Counted from the stretch's first letter, positions 18,269 through 27,527 are shown. The stretch: DNA of 64,000 bases from Nocardia vaccinii NBRC 15922 (GCF_001613305.1 NZ_BDCC01000064.1:46324-110323), one strand, 5' to 3'. Made by a program: numbers and translations. Notes: a model not told the origin generated them from the sequence alone.

Positions 18269-19651
18269 CTACAACTCGACCAGGCCGGTACCCGGCTCCC
18301 GGGGCTCGCGCGGGGTGAGCTCCTCGTCCGGATATCCGACCGCGATCGCGCCCAGGGGATTCCACTCCGCACTCAATCCGAGCACCTCACGGGTGGTCTC
18401 CGGGGCGAATATGGTCGAGCCGATCCAGCAGCTGCCCACCCCCTCGGTGGCCAGGGCGACCAGCAGTCCCTGCACCGCCGCGCCGACGGCCACGGTGAAC
18501 ATGGTGGTCTCGGCGGCCCGGCGACGCTCGTCCGGATAGTCGTGCGCGCCGTCGGGCAGACAGAACGGAATGATCACCTCGGGTGCGTCGAACAGGATCC
18601 GTCCGCGCGCCACCCGCCGCTCCACACTCTCGGCACTGCGACCGTCGCCGGTCAGATCCTCGCGCCAGCGATCGGCCATCGCCTCGAGCAGCCGCGCCCG
18701 CAACGCGCGATCGCGCACCCAGACGAACCGCACCGGGCGGGTGTGGTGCGGCGCGGGCGCGGTCAACGCCACCGAGACCGCGGTCCGGATCAGCTCCGGA
18801 TCGACCGGCGTGTCGGCGAATCGGCGCACCGAGCGGCGCAGCAGCAACGCCTCGTGCCGCCCCTTGTCGATGGCCTCGGCGGTACCGAGCCAGAACAGAT
18901 CGTCCTCGCCGCCGCGCAGCAGATCCGCGGCGCGTGAGCCGTCGTCGTGCGGGGCGAGTCCGCGCACCACCGCGACCGGAACACCGCCGAGTTTGCCCTT
19001 GGCCAGATCCGCGGCGGCGGCCAGTTCGTCGGCAACAGCGACCTGGGTGACCTGCAGTTCGTTACCCTGCCCATCGATCGCGCCCGCGTAGTCGTGCAAC
19101 ACGCGCAGCCCGGCCGCGCCGATCGCCGCATCGGTCTGGCCGTTGCGCCAGGCGCGGCCCATCGTGTCGGTGACGACCACCGCCACGTCCACGCCGAGTC
19201 GCTGAGCCAGCGCGCTGCGCAGAGCAGCGGCGCTGGCGTCGGGATCGCTGGGCAGCAAAACCAATTCGCCCTGTTCGACATTGGAGCCGTCTACGCCGGA
19301 GGCGGCCTGCACGATGCCGAGTTTGTTCTCGGTGATCAGGGTTCGGCCCTTCTGGGCCAGCACCCGCACCGCCTCCGAACGCACCAGCTCCCGGCGGACC
19401 GCATCGCGCTCCTCGGGATCCGCGGGCGCGGCGACGATCCGCCCCTCCACCTTCGCGACGATCTTGCTGGTGACCACCAGCACATCGCCGTCGGCGAGCC
19501 AAGACGCCTGTGCCGCAATATGTTCGGCGAGGTCGTCGCCCGGGCGGAATTCCGGCAGGCCGGAGACCGGGATGATGCGCAGCTCGCCGCCGGGGGCGTG
19601 ATCGCCGGTGTCGGAGGGCACCGGGGCGCGCTGTGTCGAGGATTCGATCAC
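18269..19651 (-). CDS. fbiB: Coenzyme F420:L-glutamate ligase FbiB (two domains)
   Basis: A 460-residue two-domain enzyme that finishes F420. The N-terminal CofE-like domain (to about 250) adds L-glutamates to F420-0; visible marks are PEFRPGDDLAEHI, DVLVVTSKIVAKVEGR and VVVTDTMGRAWRNGQTDAAIG. The C-terminal FMN nitroreductase-like domain starts at RRSVRRFADTPVD and reduces dehydro-F420-0. The GTG start at 19651 overlaps the fbiA stop by four bases (GTGA), deciding the start over a longer open frame to 19870. F420 serves redox enzymes in actinobacteria. Confidence 0.95.
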   Translation of the reverse strand: MIESSTQRAPVPSDTGDHAPGGELRIIPVSGLPEFRPGDDLAEHIAAQASWLADGDVLVVTSKIVAKVEGRIVAAPADPEERDAVRRELVRSEAVRVLAQKGRTLITENKLGIVQAASGVDGSNVEQGELVLLPSDPDASAAALRSALAQRLGVDVAVVVTDTMGRAWRNGQTDAAIGAAGLRVLHDYAGAIDGQGNELQVTQVAVADELAAAADLAKGKLGGVPVAVVRGLAPHDDGSRAADLLRGGEDDLFWLGTAEAIDKGRHEALLLRRSVRRFADTPVDPELIRTAVSVALTAPAPHHTRPVRFVWVRDRALRARLLEAMADRWREDLTGDGRSAESVERRVARGRILFDAPEVIIPFCLPDGAHDYPDERRRAAETTMFTVAVGAAVQGLLVALATEGVGSCWIGSTIFAPETTREVLGLSAEWNPLGAIAVGYPDEELTPREPREPGTGLVEL

Positions 19652-20661
19652 GGCTTCACCCCCGCGATATCCAGTGCCTCGCGGGCCATTTCGGCAGTCG
19701 CGGCCGGATCGGTCATCAGCAGCGGCACACTGCGCACCTCCACACCCGGAACGTCCGCGGTATCGGTGGAGTGCACCAGCCAGCCGTCCAGGATGCCGGT
19801 GTCCGAGCGGGCCCCGAAATGCCTGCCGATGGCCTCGGCGGTGGTCTCCACGCCCAGCACCGCGAGGCATTCATCGGCCATGCCGCGCAACGGCTTTCCG
19901 TCGATCACCGGCGACAGGCCGACCACCTTGGCCGTCGTGGTGCGCAGCGCGCCGCGAATTCCGGGGACCGCGAGGATCGCACCGATGCTCACCACGGGGT
20001 TCGACGGGGCCAGCAGAACGGCATCGGCCCGTTCTATGATATCGATCACACCTGGGGCCGGAGCGGCTCGATCCGCCCCGATTGTGACGAATCCATGGGT
20101 CTCCACGTCGGCGCGATAGCGTACCCACCACTCCTGAAAATGAATCGCGCGACGTTCGCCAGCGTTGTCCGGTTCACTGATCACGACATGGGTTTCGCAT
20201 CGGTCGTCGGTCGCGGGAAGAAGTTTCACACCGGGTTGCCATCGGTTGCACAACGCCTCGGTGACCGCGGAGAGCGGGTATCCGGCACGCAACATTTCAC
20301 TGCGCACCAGATGCGTCGCGATATCGCGATCTCCGAGCCCGAACCAATCGGGCTGGGCGTGATATTTCGCCAGCTCCTCCTTCGCGTGCCAGGTTTCCCC
20401 GACCCGGCCCCAGCCGCGTTCGGTATCGATGCCGCCACCGAGGGTGTACATGCAGGTGTCCAGGTCCGGGCAGATGCGCAAACCGTGCATCCAGACATCG
20501 TCGCCGACGTTCACGATGGCCGAGATATCGGCATCGGGCAGTAGTTCGCGCACGCCTTGCAGGAACCGCGCGCCGCCGACTCCGCCGACCAGAACGGCAA
20601 CACTGGTTCGGGCACCGGCATGCTCGGCAGCGGGCGCGATGTCCGCTTGTTCTCCAGTCAC
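19648..20661 (-). CDS. fbiA: 2-phospho-lactate/enolpyruvyl transferase FbiA (CofD) in F420 synthesis
   Basis: A 337-residue CofD-family enzyme that transfers the phospho-lactyl or phospho-enolpyruvyl group to Fo, giving (dehydro-)F420-0. Marks are VLVGGVGGARFLQGV at the N terminus, IVNVGDD, and the LAPSNPVVSIGAILAVPGIR segment. The GTG at 20661 is chosen because it gives the family length; the frame is open upstream to 20796 without resemblance to the family. It forms an operon with fbiB and is divergent from whiB2, as in mycobacteria. Confidence 0.94.
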   Translation of the reverse strand: MTGEQADIAPAAEHAGARTSVAVLVGGVGGARFLQGVRELLPDADISAIVNVGDDVWMHGLRICPDLDTCMYTLGGGIDTERGWGRVGETWHAKEELAKYHAQPDWFGLGDRDIATHLVRSEMLRAGYPLSAVTEALCNRWQPGVKLLPATDDRCETHVVISEPDNAGERRAIHFQEWWVRYRADVETHGFVTIGADRAAPAPGVIDIIERADAVLLAPSNPVVSIGAILAVPGIRGALRTTTAKVVGLSPVIDGKPLRGMADECLAVLGVETTAEAIGRHFGARSDTGILDGWLVHSTDTADVPGVEVRSVPLLMTDPAATAEMAREALDIAGVKP

Positions 20662-20664
20662 ATC

Positions 20665-20679
20665 CGCATAGCCTATGCG
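20665..20679. promoter_or_regulatory. Palindrome just ahead of fbiA
   Basis: CGCATAG-C-CTATGCG, a 15-base perfect palindrome, begins four bases upstream of the fbiA start codon. It could be an operator or a small hairpin occluding the ribosome-binding region. GGAGG lies beyond it, about 20 bases from the start codon. Function is inferred. Confidence 0.4.
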
Positions 20680-20699
20680 TTGCCTCCGACGCTCCGTCG

Positions 20700-20728
20700 A
20701 GTAGCATATTTGCTGCTCATTTGCTACT
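20700..20728. promoter_or_regulatory. Inverted repeat in the fbiA-whiB2 promoter region
   Basis: Seven-base arms AGTAGCA and TGCTACT are separated by 15 bases that contain another TTTGCT copy. It is a candidate operator, on sequence pattern only. Confidence 0.35.
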
Positions 20729-21006
20729 AGACGGTCACCGAATGGCCTCGAACCGGGTCGCGGATAGTAACGGAATTGTGTCGGCAGCTTGACCATCGCG
20801 CCGTCCGGCGTGTCTAATCACAGACATGTCATTCCGGGCATGCGCGAGAGCACAAGGCGCAGACCGCTTTTCGAACGAATGTTCGAACTGGAGTGACGAG
20901 CTCGGGGATGTCCGCGGGACAACGTCGCGGTGTTGGGCCGTCGGTGGGCAAATCGGGTCCGACGGATAAATCTTTCTGCGCTAACACACAGTGAGGAGGC
21001 GGAGCG

Positions 21007-21492
21007 ATGGCCGAGGAGCTGGCCCCGTCGGGCATTCCGGGTGGTGTATCGCAAACCGATTCCACAGCAGGCGCAGTTCCAGGCGTCTGCACCGACCGCT
21101 GGACCGACGAACGAGAGGGGGGAAGCATGGTGACCGGAATCGATTCCGACACATCGGCACAGCCGGACGGTCACCCGCAGCAGGGCGGCCAGTGGGCGCG
21201 CACACAGCGCAAGCCCGAGCCGCCGCAGCTGAGTCTCGTCGTCACCGACTTCGATACGATGTTCGACACCATCGAGGAGCAGTGGCAGGAACGAGCCCTG
21301 TGCGCCCAGACCGATCCGGAGGCGTTCTTCCCCGAGAAGGGCGGCTCGACCCGCGAGGCGAAGCGGATCTGCATGGGCTGCGAGGTCCGGGACGAGTGCT
21401 TGGAATACGCACTCGCCCACGACGAGCGTTTCGGCATCTGGGGCGGATTGTCGGAACGCGAACGCCGCCGTCTCAAGCGCGGCATCGGTTAG
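21007..21492 (+). CDS. whiB2: WhiB2-type iron-sulfur transcription regulator
   Basis: WhiB2 (WhmD) controls septation genes together with WhiA-like partners. The core is unmistakable: first cluster cysteine in RALCAQTDPEAFFPEKGGS, then CMGCEVRDEC, the GIWGG turn, and the basic ERRRLKRGI tail. The start is uncertain. ATG 21007 has a perfect AGGAGG at good spacing and gives 161 residues; ATG 21127 has a G-rich site and gives 121 residues, closer to known WhiB2 lengths. Lower third-position GC between the two speaks for 21127. Position beside fbiA matches mycobacteria. Confidence 0.92.
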   Translation: MAEELAPSGIPGGVSQTDSTAGAVPGVCTDRWTDEREGGSMVTGIDSDTSAQPDGHPQQGGQWARTQRKPEPPQLSLVVTDFDTMFDTIEEQWQERALCAQTDPEAFFPEKGGSTREAKRICMGCEVRDECLEYALAHDERFGIWGGLSERERRRLKRGIG

Positions 21493-21521
21493 GAGGCAGG
21501 GGGCGTCAGCCCTCCGCCTCC
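21492..21521. terminator. Terminator between whiB2 and the zincin-like gene
   Basis: GGAGGC (21492-21497) pairs with GCCTCC (21516-21521), and the inner GGGGGC pairs nearly with GCCCTC. It overlaps the end of whiB2 and lies between convergent genes. Confidence 0.55.
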
Positions 21522-21529
21522 GCACGATT

Positions 21530-22006
21530 TCATTCCTCCGGATCGATGACGTCCGGGTCGACGCCCAGATAAGTCGCGATCTGCTGGACCAGGACCTCCC
21601 GTAGGAGGTCGACCAGATCGTCCGGGTCGTTGGCGCGCAATTCGAGGGGCTTGCGGAACAGCACGACGCGGGCGCGGGTGGCCGCGCCGCGCGAATCGAC
21701 CCCCGCGGGAATCAGCCGGGACAGCGGCACCGCGCCGTCAGCCACGACCTCATCCGGCCAGGTCACCGAATCCGGGTGCAGCGCACGAATTTTGGGCACG
21801 TCGTCCACCGCGATATCCAATTTGGTGAGCCGGTCGTGCCAGCGGCTGTCCAGTGGCGCGAACGCCTCGAGCACCAATCGGTCGAACTGCTGCCCGCGCG
21901 TGCGCCAGGCCGGGACCGTCGGCGGCAGCATGGGCCCGCGAATCCCCCGCCCGCGACGGATCACCGACCTTGCGGTCGGCGGCCGCCGCTTCCGTGAACG
22001 CGTCAT
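21530..22006 (-). CDS. Zincin-like metallopeptidase-family protein lacking the HExxH site
   Basis: A 158-residue homologue of Rv3259, assigned to the metallopeptidase (zincin-like, DUF1025-related) family by context and by segments VTWPDEVVADGAVPLSRLIPAGVDSRG and RARVVLFRKPLELRA. Family members with activity carry an HExxH near the C terminus; here the equivalent reads EVLVQQIATYLGVDPDVIDPE, so the metal-binding histidines are missing and it is unlikely to be an active peptidase. The N terminus is very basic. The ATG at 22006 is preferred; upstream codons in the frame give unrelated sequence. Confidence 0.8.
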   Translation of the reverse strand: MTRSRKRRPPTARSVIRRGRGIRGPMLPPTVPAWRTRGQQFDRLVLEAFAPLDSRWHDRLTKLDIAVDDVPKIRALHPDSVTWPDEVVADGAVPLSRLIPAGVDSRGAATRARVVLFRKPLELRANDPDDLVDLLREVLVQQIATYLGVDPDVIDPEE

Positions 22007-22126
22007 AACCACGAGATTAGTCACCCCGCCGCACACCTGGGCGGGGAGGTGAACGCGACGAACTGGTATGGGGCATTCGCGCGTGTCTGTCGGCGCGAGA
22101 GCCCCCGGAGGGTTACTCTCCTTTGC

Positions 22127-22531
22127 GTGATTCCCATGCGTCGTTGCTGCCGACCAGGCTGCAAGAACCCGGCCGTCGCGACGCTCACCTACGTCTACTC
22201 CGATTCGACCGCCGTCGTCGGCCCGCTGGCCACCGTCGCCGAACCGCATTCCTGGGACCTGTGCGAGACGCACGCCTCCCGGATCACCGCCCCCAAGGGC
22301 TGGGACATGGTCCGCCACGAGGGCGCCTTCTCCTCCAGCACTCCGGACGACGACGATCTGACCGCACTGGCCGAGGCCGTGCGCGAGGCAGGGATGCGCC
22401 GTCGGCCGCCGAGCGAACCCGAACAGCGCGGCTACTCCGCCGACTACCAGCCGGCGCCGCAACGGCCGGCCCGTCCGGCGCGTACCGGCCGGCGCGGGCA
22501 TCTGCGCGTGCTACCCGACCCGCCCAACTGA
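22127..22531 (+). CDS. DUF3499 protein with an N-terminal cysteine cluster
   Basis: A 134-residue homologue of Rv3258c (DUF3499), of unknown function. It opens with a zinc-ribbon-like pattern, RRCCRPGC, then WDLCETHASRI about 40 residues later, giving Cys/Cys...Cys/His ligands. The C-terminal third is Pro/Arg-rich and probably disordered. The GTG at 22127 is chosen because GGAGGG lies 13 bases ahead and earlier in-frame codons (from 22049) are unlike the family; an ATG four codons later is also possible. It sits ahead of manB, as in mycobacteria. Confidence 0.82.
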   Translation: MIPMRRCCRPGCKNPAVATLTYVYSDSTAVVGPLATVAEPHSWDLCETHASRITAPKGWDMVRHEGAFSSSTPDDDDLTALAEAVREAGMRRRPPSEPEQRGYSADYQPAPQRPARPARTGRRGHLRVLPDPPN

Positions 22532-22587
22532 GTGGCGGATCCGGGACGGAATATGTTCCGGCGCGGGGTCCTATTAGGGTGTTGTCC

Positions 22588-24024
22588 ATGTCAGCATCGC
22601 GCAGCGATTCGATCAGGGGTGGCGGTCGGGCGACGGGTGGGCCAGTCGCTCGGTCTGCCGAATCGATACAAGCAGTTGTCAAAGCGTATGACGTGCGGGG
22701 TGTGGTCGGAGAGCAGATCGACGAGGATTTCGTGCGCGACGTCGGCGCGGCCTTCGCCCGCCTGATGCGCGGGGAGCAGGCGACCCGGGTCGTCATCGGC
22801 CACGATATGCGCGACTCCTCCCCCGCGCTGTCCGCCGCCTTCGCCGCGGGAGTCCTGGCACAGGGCCTGGACGTGGTGCGGATCGGACTGGCATCCACCG
22901 ACGAGTTGTATTTCGCCTCCGGACATCTGGGCTGCCCCGGCGCGATGTTCACCGCGAGCCACAATCCCGCCCGCTACAACGGCATCAAGCTGTGCCGCGC
23001 CAACGCCCTGCCCGTCGGGCAGGACACCGGACTGGCGACGATCGCCGACGAACTCGTCGAGGGCGTCCCGGCGCACGACGGTGCGCCGGGCACCGCCACC
23101 GAGGAGAGCCTGCTCGACGCCTACGCCGAATTCCTGCGCGGGCTGGTCGATCTCGGCGGTATCCGCCCGCTGAAGGTCGCGGTCGACGCCGGAAACGGCA
23201 TGGGCGGCTACACCGTGCCCGCAGTGCTGGGACCGGTCGGTGCGCTGACGGTCGATCCGCTCTATTTCGAACTCGACGGCACATTCCCCAATCACGAGGC
23301 CAATCCGCTGGATCCGAAGAATCTGGTCGATCTGCAGCAGCTGGTCCGCACATCGGGTGCGGATATCGGCCTGGCGTTCGACGGCGACGCCGACCGCTGC
23401 TTCGTGGTGGACGAGCGGGGCGAGCCGGTCTCACCGTCGGCGATCACCGCCCTGGTGGCCGAACGCGAACTGGCAAAGGAGCCCGGCGCGACCGTCATTC
23501 ACAACCTGATCACCTCGCAGTCGGTGCCGAAGCTGGTCACCGAACTGGGCGGTAGCGCGGTGCGCACCCGGGTCGGTCACTCGTTCATCAAGCAGCAGAT
23601 GGCAGCCACCGGAGCGATCTTCGGCGGCGAGCATTCCGCGCACTACTACTTCCGCGATTTCTGGGGCGCCGATTCGGGGATGCTCGCCGCCCTGCACGTG
23701 CTGGCCGCCCTCGGCGGCGGCGACCGTCCGATGTCGGAGCTGGCGTCTTCCTACGCGACGTATGCGGCGTCGGGCGAGATCAATTCGACCGTGGCCGATG
23801 CGAAGGAGCGGACGAGAGCCGTACTCGCGGCATTCCAGGACCGGGCCGTCGCGGTGGATCGCCTGGACGGTGTGACCGTGCAGCTGCCCGACGAGGCGTG
23901 GTTCAATCTGCGCGCCTCCAACACCGAACCGCTGCTGCGTCTGAACGTCGAGGCCCGTTCGACCGAGGAAGTAGACGCACTCGTAACCGAGATCCTGAGC
24001 ATCGTGCGCGGCCGACTGGAATAG
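22588..24024 (+). CDS. manB: Phosphomannomutase/phosphoglucomutase ManB
   Basis: A 478-residue alpha-D-phosphohexomutase that converts mannose-6-phosphate to mannose-1-phosphate for GDP-mannose, and so for PIMs, lipomannan and mannoproteins. Marks are the phosphoserine loop TASHNPARYNG, the metal loop DGDADRC, the sugar loop GGEHSAHYYF, and the phosphate-binding RASNTEP near the C terminus. The ATG at 22588 follows a 56-base gap after the DUF3499 gene. It starts a run with the TobH gene and manA, all same strand. Confidence 0.94.
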   Translation: MSASRSDSIRGGGRATGGPVARSAESIQAVVKAYDVRGVVGEQIDEDFVRDVGAAFARLMRGEQATRVVIGHDMRDSSPALSAAFAAGVLAQGLDVVRIGLASTDELYFASGHLGCPGAMFTASHNPARYNGIKLCRANALPVGQDTGLATIADELVEGVPAHDGAPGTATEESLLDAYAEFLRGLVDLGGIRPLKVAVDAGNGMGGYTVPAVLGPVGALTVDPLYFELDGTFPNHEANPLDPKNLVDLQQLVRTSGADIGLAFDGDADRCFVVDERGEPVSPSAITALVAERELAKEPGATVIHNLITSQSVPKLVTELGGSAVRTRVGHSFIKQQMAATGAIFGGEHSAHYYFRDFWGADSGMLAALHVLAALGGGDRPMSELASSYATYAASGEINSTVADAKERTRAVLAAFQDRAVAVDRLDGVTVQLPDEAWFNLRASNTEPLLRLNVEARSTEEVDALVTEILSIVRGRLE

Positions 24025-24120
24025 TGGAATCACAGGGCGTGGATTCGCACCCGACTTTTCACTCCGTACGGACAGGTTCTCCCGGCCTGGTGACTCGATG
24101 AGGGGAGGTGGCAACGCCCG

Positions 24121-25299
24121 ATGATCGCAGGGACACCAGTTCTCGACCTCGATGACGTCGCCTCACTGGAGGCCGCCGATTCCGGGGGGACATTGCGTTC
24201 GGCCGCGTCCGGCGGTGCGCAGGTGCGCGCCACCGCGGCGGCCATCGGCGAAGGCGTGCTGACGCGGTTGGGCGATATGCGTCCGCGCAGCCTCGTCATC
24301 GTCACCGGCGCGGGTCGTGCCGCGCGGGCGGCCGGCTTGCTCGCGGCCTGCCTGGGCGATCGCGCCGCGCTGCCGATCGTGCCCGTCACGACGATCCCGC
24401 AGTGGGTGGGCCCGCTGGACGTGGTGCTCGTCGCCGGAGACGATGCGGGCGATCCGCGGGTGGTCGGCGCGATCGACCGCGCGCTGCACCGTGGGGCCGA
24501 GGTCGTCGTGGCCGCCCCAGACGAGGGCCCGTTACGCACCGCCGCCGCCGGTCGCGCGGCCATGCTGCCGCCGCGAGTGCCCGTACTGGATCACAATCGT
24601 CTGCTGCGTTATCTGGCCATCGGCATTGCCGTCCTCCAGGCCATCGATCCGACGCATATCGGCCCGCTCACACCGGATCTGGACACGCTGGCCGACGCAC
24701 TCGATGCCGAGGCTCTGCGCGACGGCCCTACCAACGAGGTCTTCCACAATCCGGCGAAGACGCTGGCCGCGCGGATGCAGCAGCGCAACGTCGTGCTGTC
24801 CGGGGATTCCCCGGCCGCCACGCAGGTGGCCGCGCACATCTCCGAGGTGCTGCTGTCCGCCGCCGGGCAGATCGCCGCCGCCGCCGACCTGGCTCAGGTG
24901 GCGGCCGCGCACAATCTGATCTCCGCGGCCGCGGGCGCGGGCGCACCGGGTTTCGATCCGCTGTTCCACGACGAGCAGCTGGACGGCCCGGCCCCCGTGC
25001 AGCGCGTCGGCCTGTTCGTGATGAGCGCCGACTCCGACCAGCTCGCCGCACATCGTCGCCTGACCATCTTCGGGGCCGGATCCGGCCTGATCGACGCCGA
25101 GTTGGTGAACGTCGACGCCGAACTGATCGCCGGACAACCCGGCGAGCAGAGCCCGCGGGCCGTACGGCCCGGCAGTGAGCTCGAGCAGCTCGCGGTGCTC
25201 GTTCTGCGGCTGGAGACGGCGGCGGCCTATCTGCGTCTGCTCGGCGGCCCCGCGACACCGGCCGATCGCTCTGCCCACTACGACGGGGGCCATTTCTAG
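24121..25299 (+). CDS. TobH-like protein, SIS/phosphomannose isomerase-like
   Basis: A 392-residue homologue of Rv3256c (TobH family). The sequence has an Ala-rich SIS-like first half (SLVIVTGAGRAARAAGLL, DVVLVAGDDAGDPRVVGAI) and a second half with VFHNPAKTLAARM and ISEVLLSAAGQIAAA, reminiscent of bifunctional phosphoglucose/phosphomannose isomerases. Its reaction is not known to me. Its stop codon overlaps the manA start by one base (TAGTG), so it is translationally coupled to mannose-6-phosphate isomerase. GGGAGGTGG precedes the ATG. Confidence 0.82.
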   Translation: MIAGTPVLDLDDVASLEAADSGGTLRSAASGGAQVRATAAAIGEGVLTRLGDMRPRSLVIVTGAGRAARAAGLLAACLGDRAALPIVPVTTIPQWVGPLDVVLVAGDDAGDPRVVGAIDRALHRGAEVVVAAPDEGPLRTAAAGRAAMLPPRVPVLDHNRLLRYLAIGIAVLQAIDPTHIGPLTPDLDTLADALDAEALRDGPTNEVFHNPAKTLAARMQQRNVVLSGDSPAATQVAAHISEVLLSAAGQIAAAADLAQVAAAHNLISAAAGAGAPGFDPLFHDEQLDGPAPVQRVGLFVMSADSDQLAAHRRLTIFGAGSGLIDAELVNVDAELIAGQPGEQSPRAVRPGSELEQLAVLVLRLETAAAYLRLLGGPATPADRSAHYDGGHF

Positions 25300-26513
25300 T
25301 GCACGAACTCGTTGGTGCGTTGCGTTCCTATGCCTGGGGCTCGCGCACCGTTCTGGCAGAGCTGTGCGGACGTCCGGTGCCCTCGGCGCATCCCGAGGCC
25401 GAACTGTGGTTCGGCACGCACCCGGCCGACCCGGCGCAGGTGCACATCGACGGGCGCACCGAATCGCTGCTCGAACTCGTCGCGGCCGATCCGCAACGCC
25501 AATTGGGCTCGGTCGCACCGGAATTCGGCGGACGTCTGCCATTCCTGCTGAAGATACTCGCGGCCGAGGAGCCGCTGTCGCTACAGGCGCATCCCAGCGC
25601 CGATCAGGCCCGCGCCGGATTCGAGCGGGAGAATCTGCAACGGGTGCCGCTGGATTCGCCCATGCGCAACTACCGCGACGACAGCCACAAACCCGAATTG
25701 GTGGTGGCGCTGAACCGATTCGAGGCGCTGGCCGGGTTCCGCGATCCGCACCGCACGGTCGCGCTGCTGACCGCACTGGCCGTTCCGGAGCTGAAACAGT
25801 ACATCGAACTGCTTGCCGCACAACCGGATTCGTCGGGCCTGCGGACGGTATTCACCACCTGGATCACGCTGCCGCAGGCCATGCTGGACACGCTGCTGCC
25901 CAAGGTGCTCGACGGCTGCGTGAACTATCTGGCCGACGGCAACGACGAATTCACACCCGAGGTGCGCACCGTTCTCGAACTCGCCGAGGCGTATCCCGGC
26001 GATGCGGGTGTGCTGGCCGCGCTGCTGATCAATCGGATCACCCTCGAACCCGGACAGGGCCTGTTCCTGGCCGCCGGGAATCTGCACGCCTATCTGAACG
26101 GCGTGGGCGTGGAGATCATGGCCAACTCCGACAACGTGCTGCGCGGCGGGCTCACCCCCAAACACGTCGACGTGCCCGAACTGCTGCGGGTGCTGGATTT
26201 CGAGCCGCTCGCCCTGCCCATCGTGACTCCGGAACCGGTCGACGAGAATTCGTTCCGATACCGCACGCCCGCATCGGAATTCGCGCTGCGCCGCTTCGAA
26301 CTGGCGGCCGGGGCCGACCCCGCGCCGATTCCGCGCACCGGACCGGGCATCATCCTGTGTACGGCCGGGACGGCGCGGTTGTCACAGGGGGTCGCCGATC
26401 TGGTGATCACCCCGGGCGGGGCGGCCTGGATCTCCGCCGCGGACACCGATATCCGTGCGCAGGCGGTCGACGGGGCGGCGCAACTGTTCTGCGCCTGCGT
26501 CGGAGGCGAGTAG
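25299..26513 (+). CDS. manA: Mannose-6-phosphate isomerase, class I
   Basis: A 404-residue type I phosphomannose isomerase that links fructose-6-phosphate to mannose-6-phosphate. The cupin metal site is visible in LKILAAEEPLSLQAHPS (Gln and His ligands), in DDSHKPELVVAL (Glu ligand), and in LFLAAGNLHAYLNGVGVEIMANSDNVLRGGLTPKH, which holds the final His ligand and the catalytic Arg. GTG start coupled to the TobH gene by a one-base overlap. With manB it supplies mannose-1-phosphate. Confidence 0.95.
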   Translation: MHELVGALRSYAWGSRTVLAELCGRPVPSAHPEAELWFGTHPADPAQVHIDGRTESLLELVAADPQRQLGSVAPEFGGRLPFLLKILAAEEPLSLQAHPSADQARAGFERENLQRVPLDSPMRNYRDDSHKPELVVALNRFEALAGFRDPHRTVALLTALAVPELKQYIELLAAQPDSSGLRTVFTTWITLPQAMLDTLLPKVLDGCVNYLADGNDEFTPEVRTVLELAEAYPGDAGVLAALLINRITLEPGQGLFLAAGNLHAYLNGVGVEIMANSDNVLRGGLTPKHVDVPELLRVLDFEPLALPIVTPEPVDENSFRYRTPASEFALRRFELAAGADPAPIPRTGPGIILCTAGTARLSQGVADLVITPGGAAWISAADTDIRAQAVDGAAQLFCACVGGE

Positions 26514-26606
26514 TGCTCTCGGCCGGATGTCGGAACGTTCCGGTAGGGTTTGCGGACAAATCGGACGCACAGCGAGCAGGTCGACGAAAGGGCAAGGGCG
26601 ACAGGT

Positions 26607-27527
26607 ATGTCTGCGAGTGGCGGTAAGAAGGCGATCTTCGCTGCACTCAGCGCGAACGCGGGCATCGCAGTCGCCAAATTCGTCGGTGCGCTGATCACCG
26701 GATCCGGATCGATGCTGGCCGAGGGGGTGCACTCGCTGGCCGACACCGGAAACCAGGGATTGCTGCTGCTCGGCCAGAAGCGCGCGGAGCAGGAGGCCGA
26801 CGATCTGCACCCGTTCGGCTACGGACGTAACCGGTACTTCTACTCCTTCGTCGTGGCACTGGTGCTGTTCACGCTCGGCTCGATGTACGCGATCTGGGAG
26901 GGCATCCACAAGATCCAGCACCCGGAGGAGCTGAATTCACCGATCGTGGCGGTCGTGATCCTGGCCGTCGCGGCGGTGCTGGAGGGCTACAGCTTCGTCA
27001 CCGCCATGCGGGAATCCGCGACGTTGCGCGGCAACACCGGATGGTGGCGGTTCATCCGCAATTCCCGCAATCCGGAACTGCCGGTGGTGATGCTCGAGGA
27101 CACCGGCGCGCTCATCGGCCTGCTGATCGCCCTGATCGCCGTCCTGCTGACCATGATCACCGACAACCCCACCTGGGACGGTATCGGCACCCTCGGCATC
27201 GGCGTCCTGCTGGGCGGCATCGCCGTCGTGCTGATCGTGGAGATGAAGAGTCTGCTCATCGGCGAGGGTGCGACCCCGGATCAGGTCCGCGCGATTCGCG
27301 AGAACCTCATCGACGGCACTCGCATCGACCGCGTCATCCACCTGCGCACCGAGTACCTCGGCCCCGAGGAGCTTCTGGTCGCGGCCAAGGTCGCGATCGT
27401 GCCCGGCCTGGAGATCGGCGATGTTGCCGCCGCCATCGACGCCGCCGAGGAACGCGTCCGGGTCGCGGTGCCCATCGCCCGCCTCATGTACATCGAACCC
27501 GATCTCTACCGCACTCAGCCCGCGTAG
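26607..27527 (+). CDS. Cation diffusion facilitator (CDF) metal exporter
   Basis: A 306-residue CDF-family transporter for Zn2+, Fe2+, Mn2+ or related ions. The first helices carry FVGALITGSGSMLAEGVHSLADTGNQ, whose HSLAD motif holds the transport-site His and Asp; the fifth helix carries EDTGALIGL, a shift from the usual HxxxD pair. The cytoplasmic C-terminal domain ends IARLMYIEPDLYR. The ATG at 26607 is chosen over one at 26550 because of a nearby AAGGGCG site. It follows manA by about 90 bases and ends the plus-strand run before the arsenic genes. Confidence 0.9.
   Translation: MSASGGKKAIFAALSANAGIAVAKFVGALITGSGSMLAEGVHSLADTGNQGLLLLGQKRAEQEADDLHPFGYGRNRYFYSFVVALVLFTLGSMYAIWEGIHKIQHPEELNSPIVAVVILAVAAVLEGYSFVTAMRESATLRGNTGWWRFIRNSRNPELPVVMLEDTGALIGLLIALIAVLLTMITDNPTWDGIGTLGIGVLLGGIAVVLIVEMKSLLIGEGATPDQVRAIRENLIDGTRIDRVIHLRTEYLGPEELLVAAKVAIVPGLEIGDVAAAIDAAEERVRVAVPIARLMYIEPDLYRTQPA

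Larger units (their letters stand above)
20662..21006. other. Divergent promoter region of fbiA and whiB2
   Basis: 345 bases between two divergent genes. Besides the palindrome at 20665, there is an AT-richer stretch with AGTAGCA/TGCTACT inverted repeats (20700-20706 and 20722-20728) around repeated TTTGCT words. WhiB genes often have long leaders, so much of this may be the whiB2 5' UTR. I see no gene. Confidence 0.55.
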
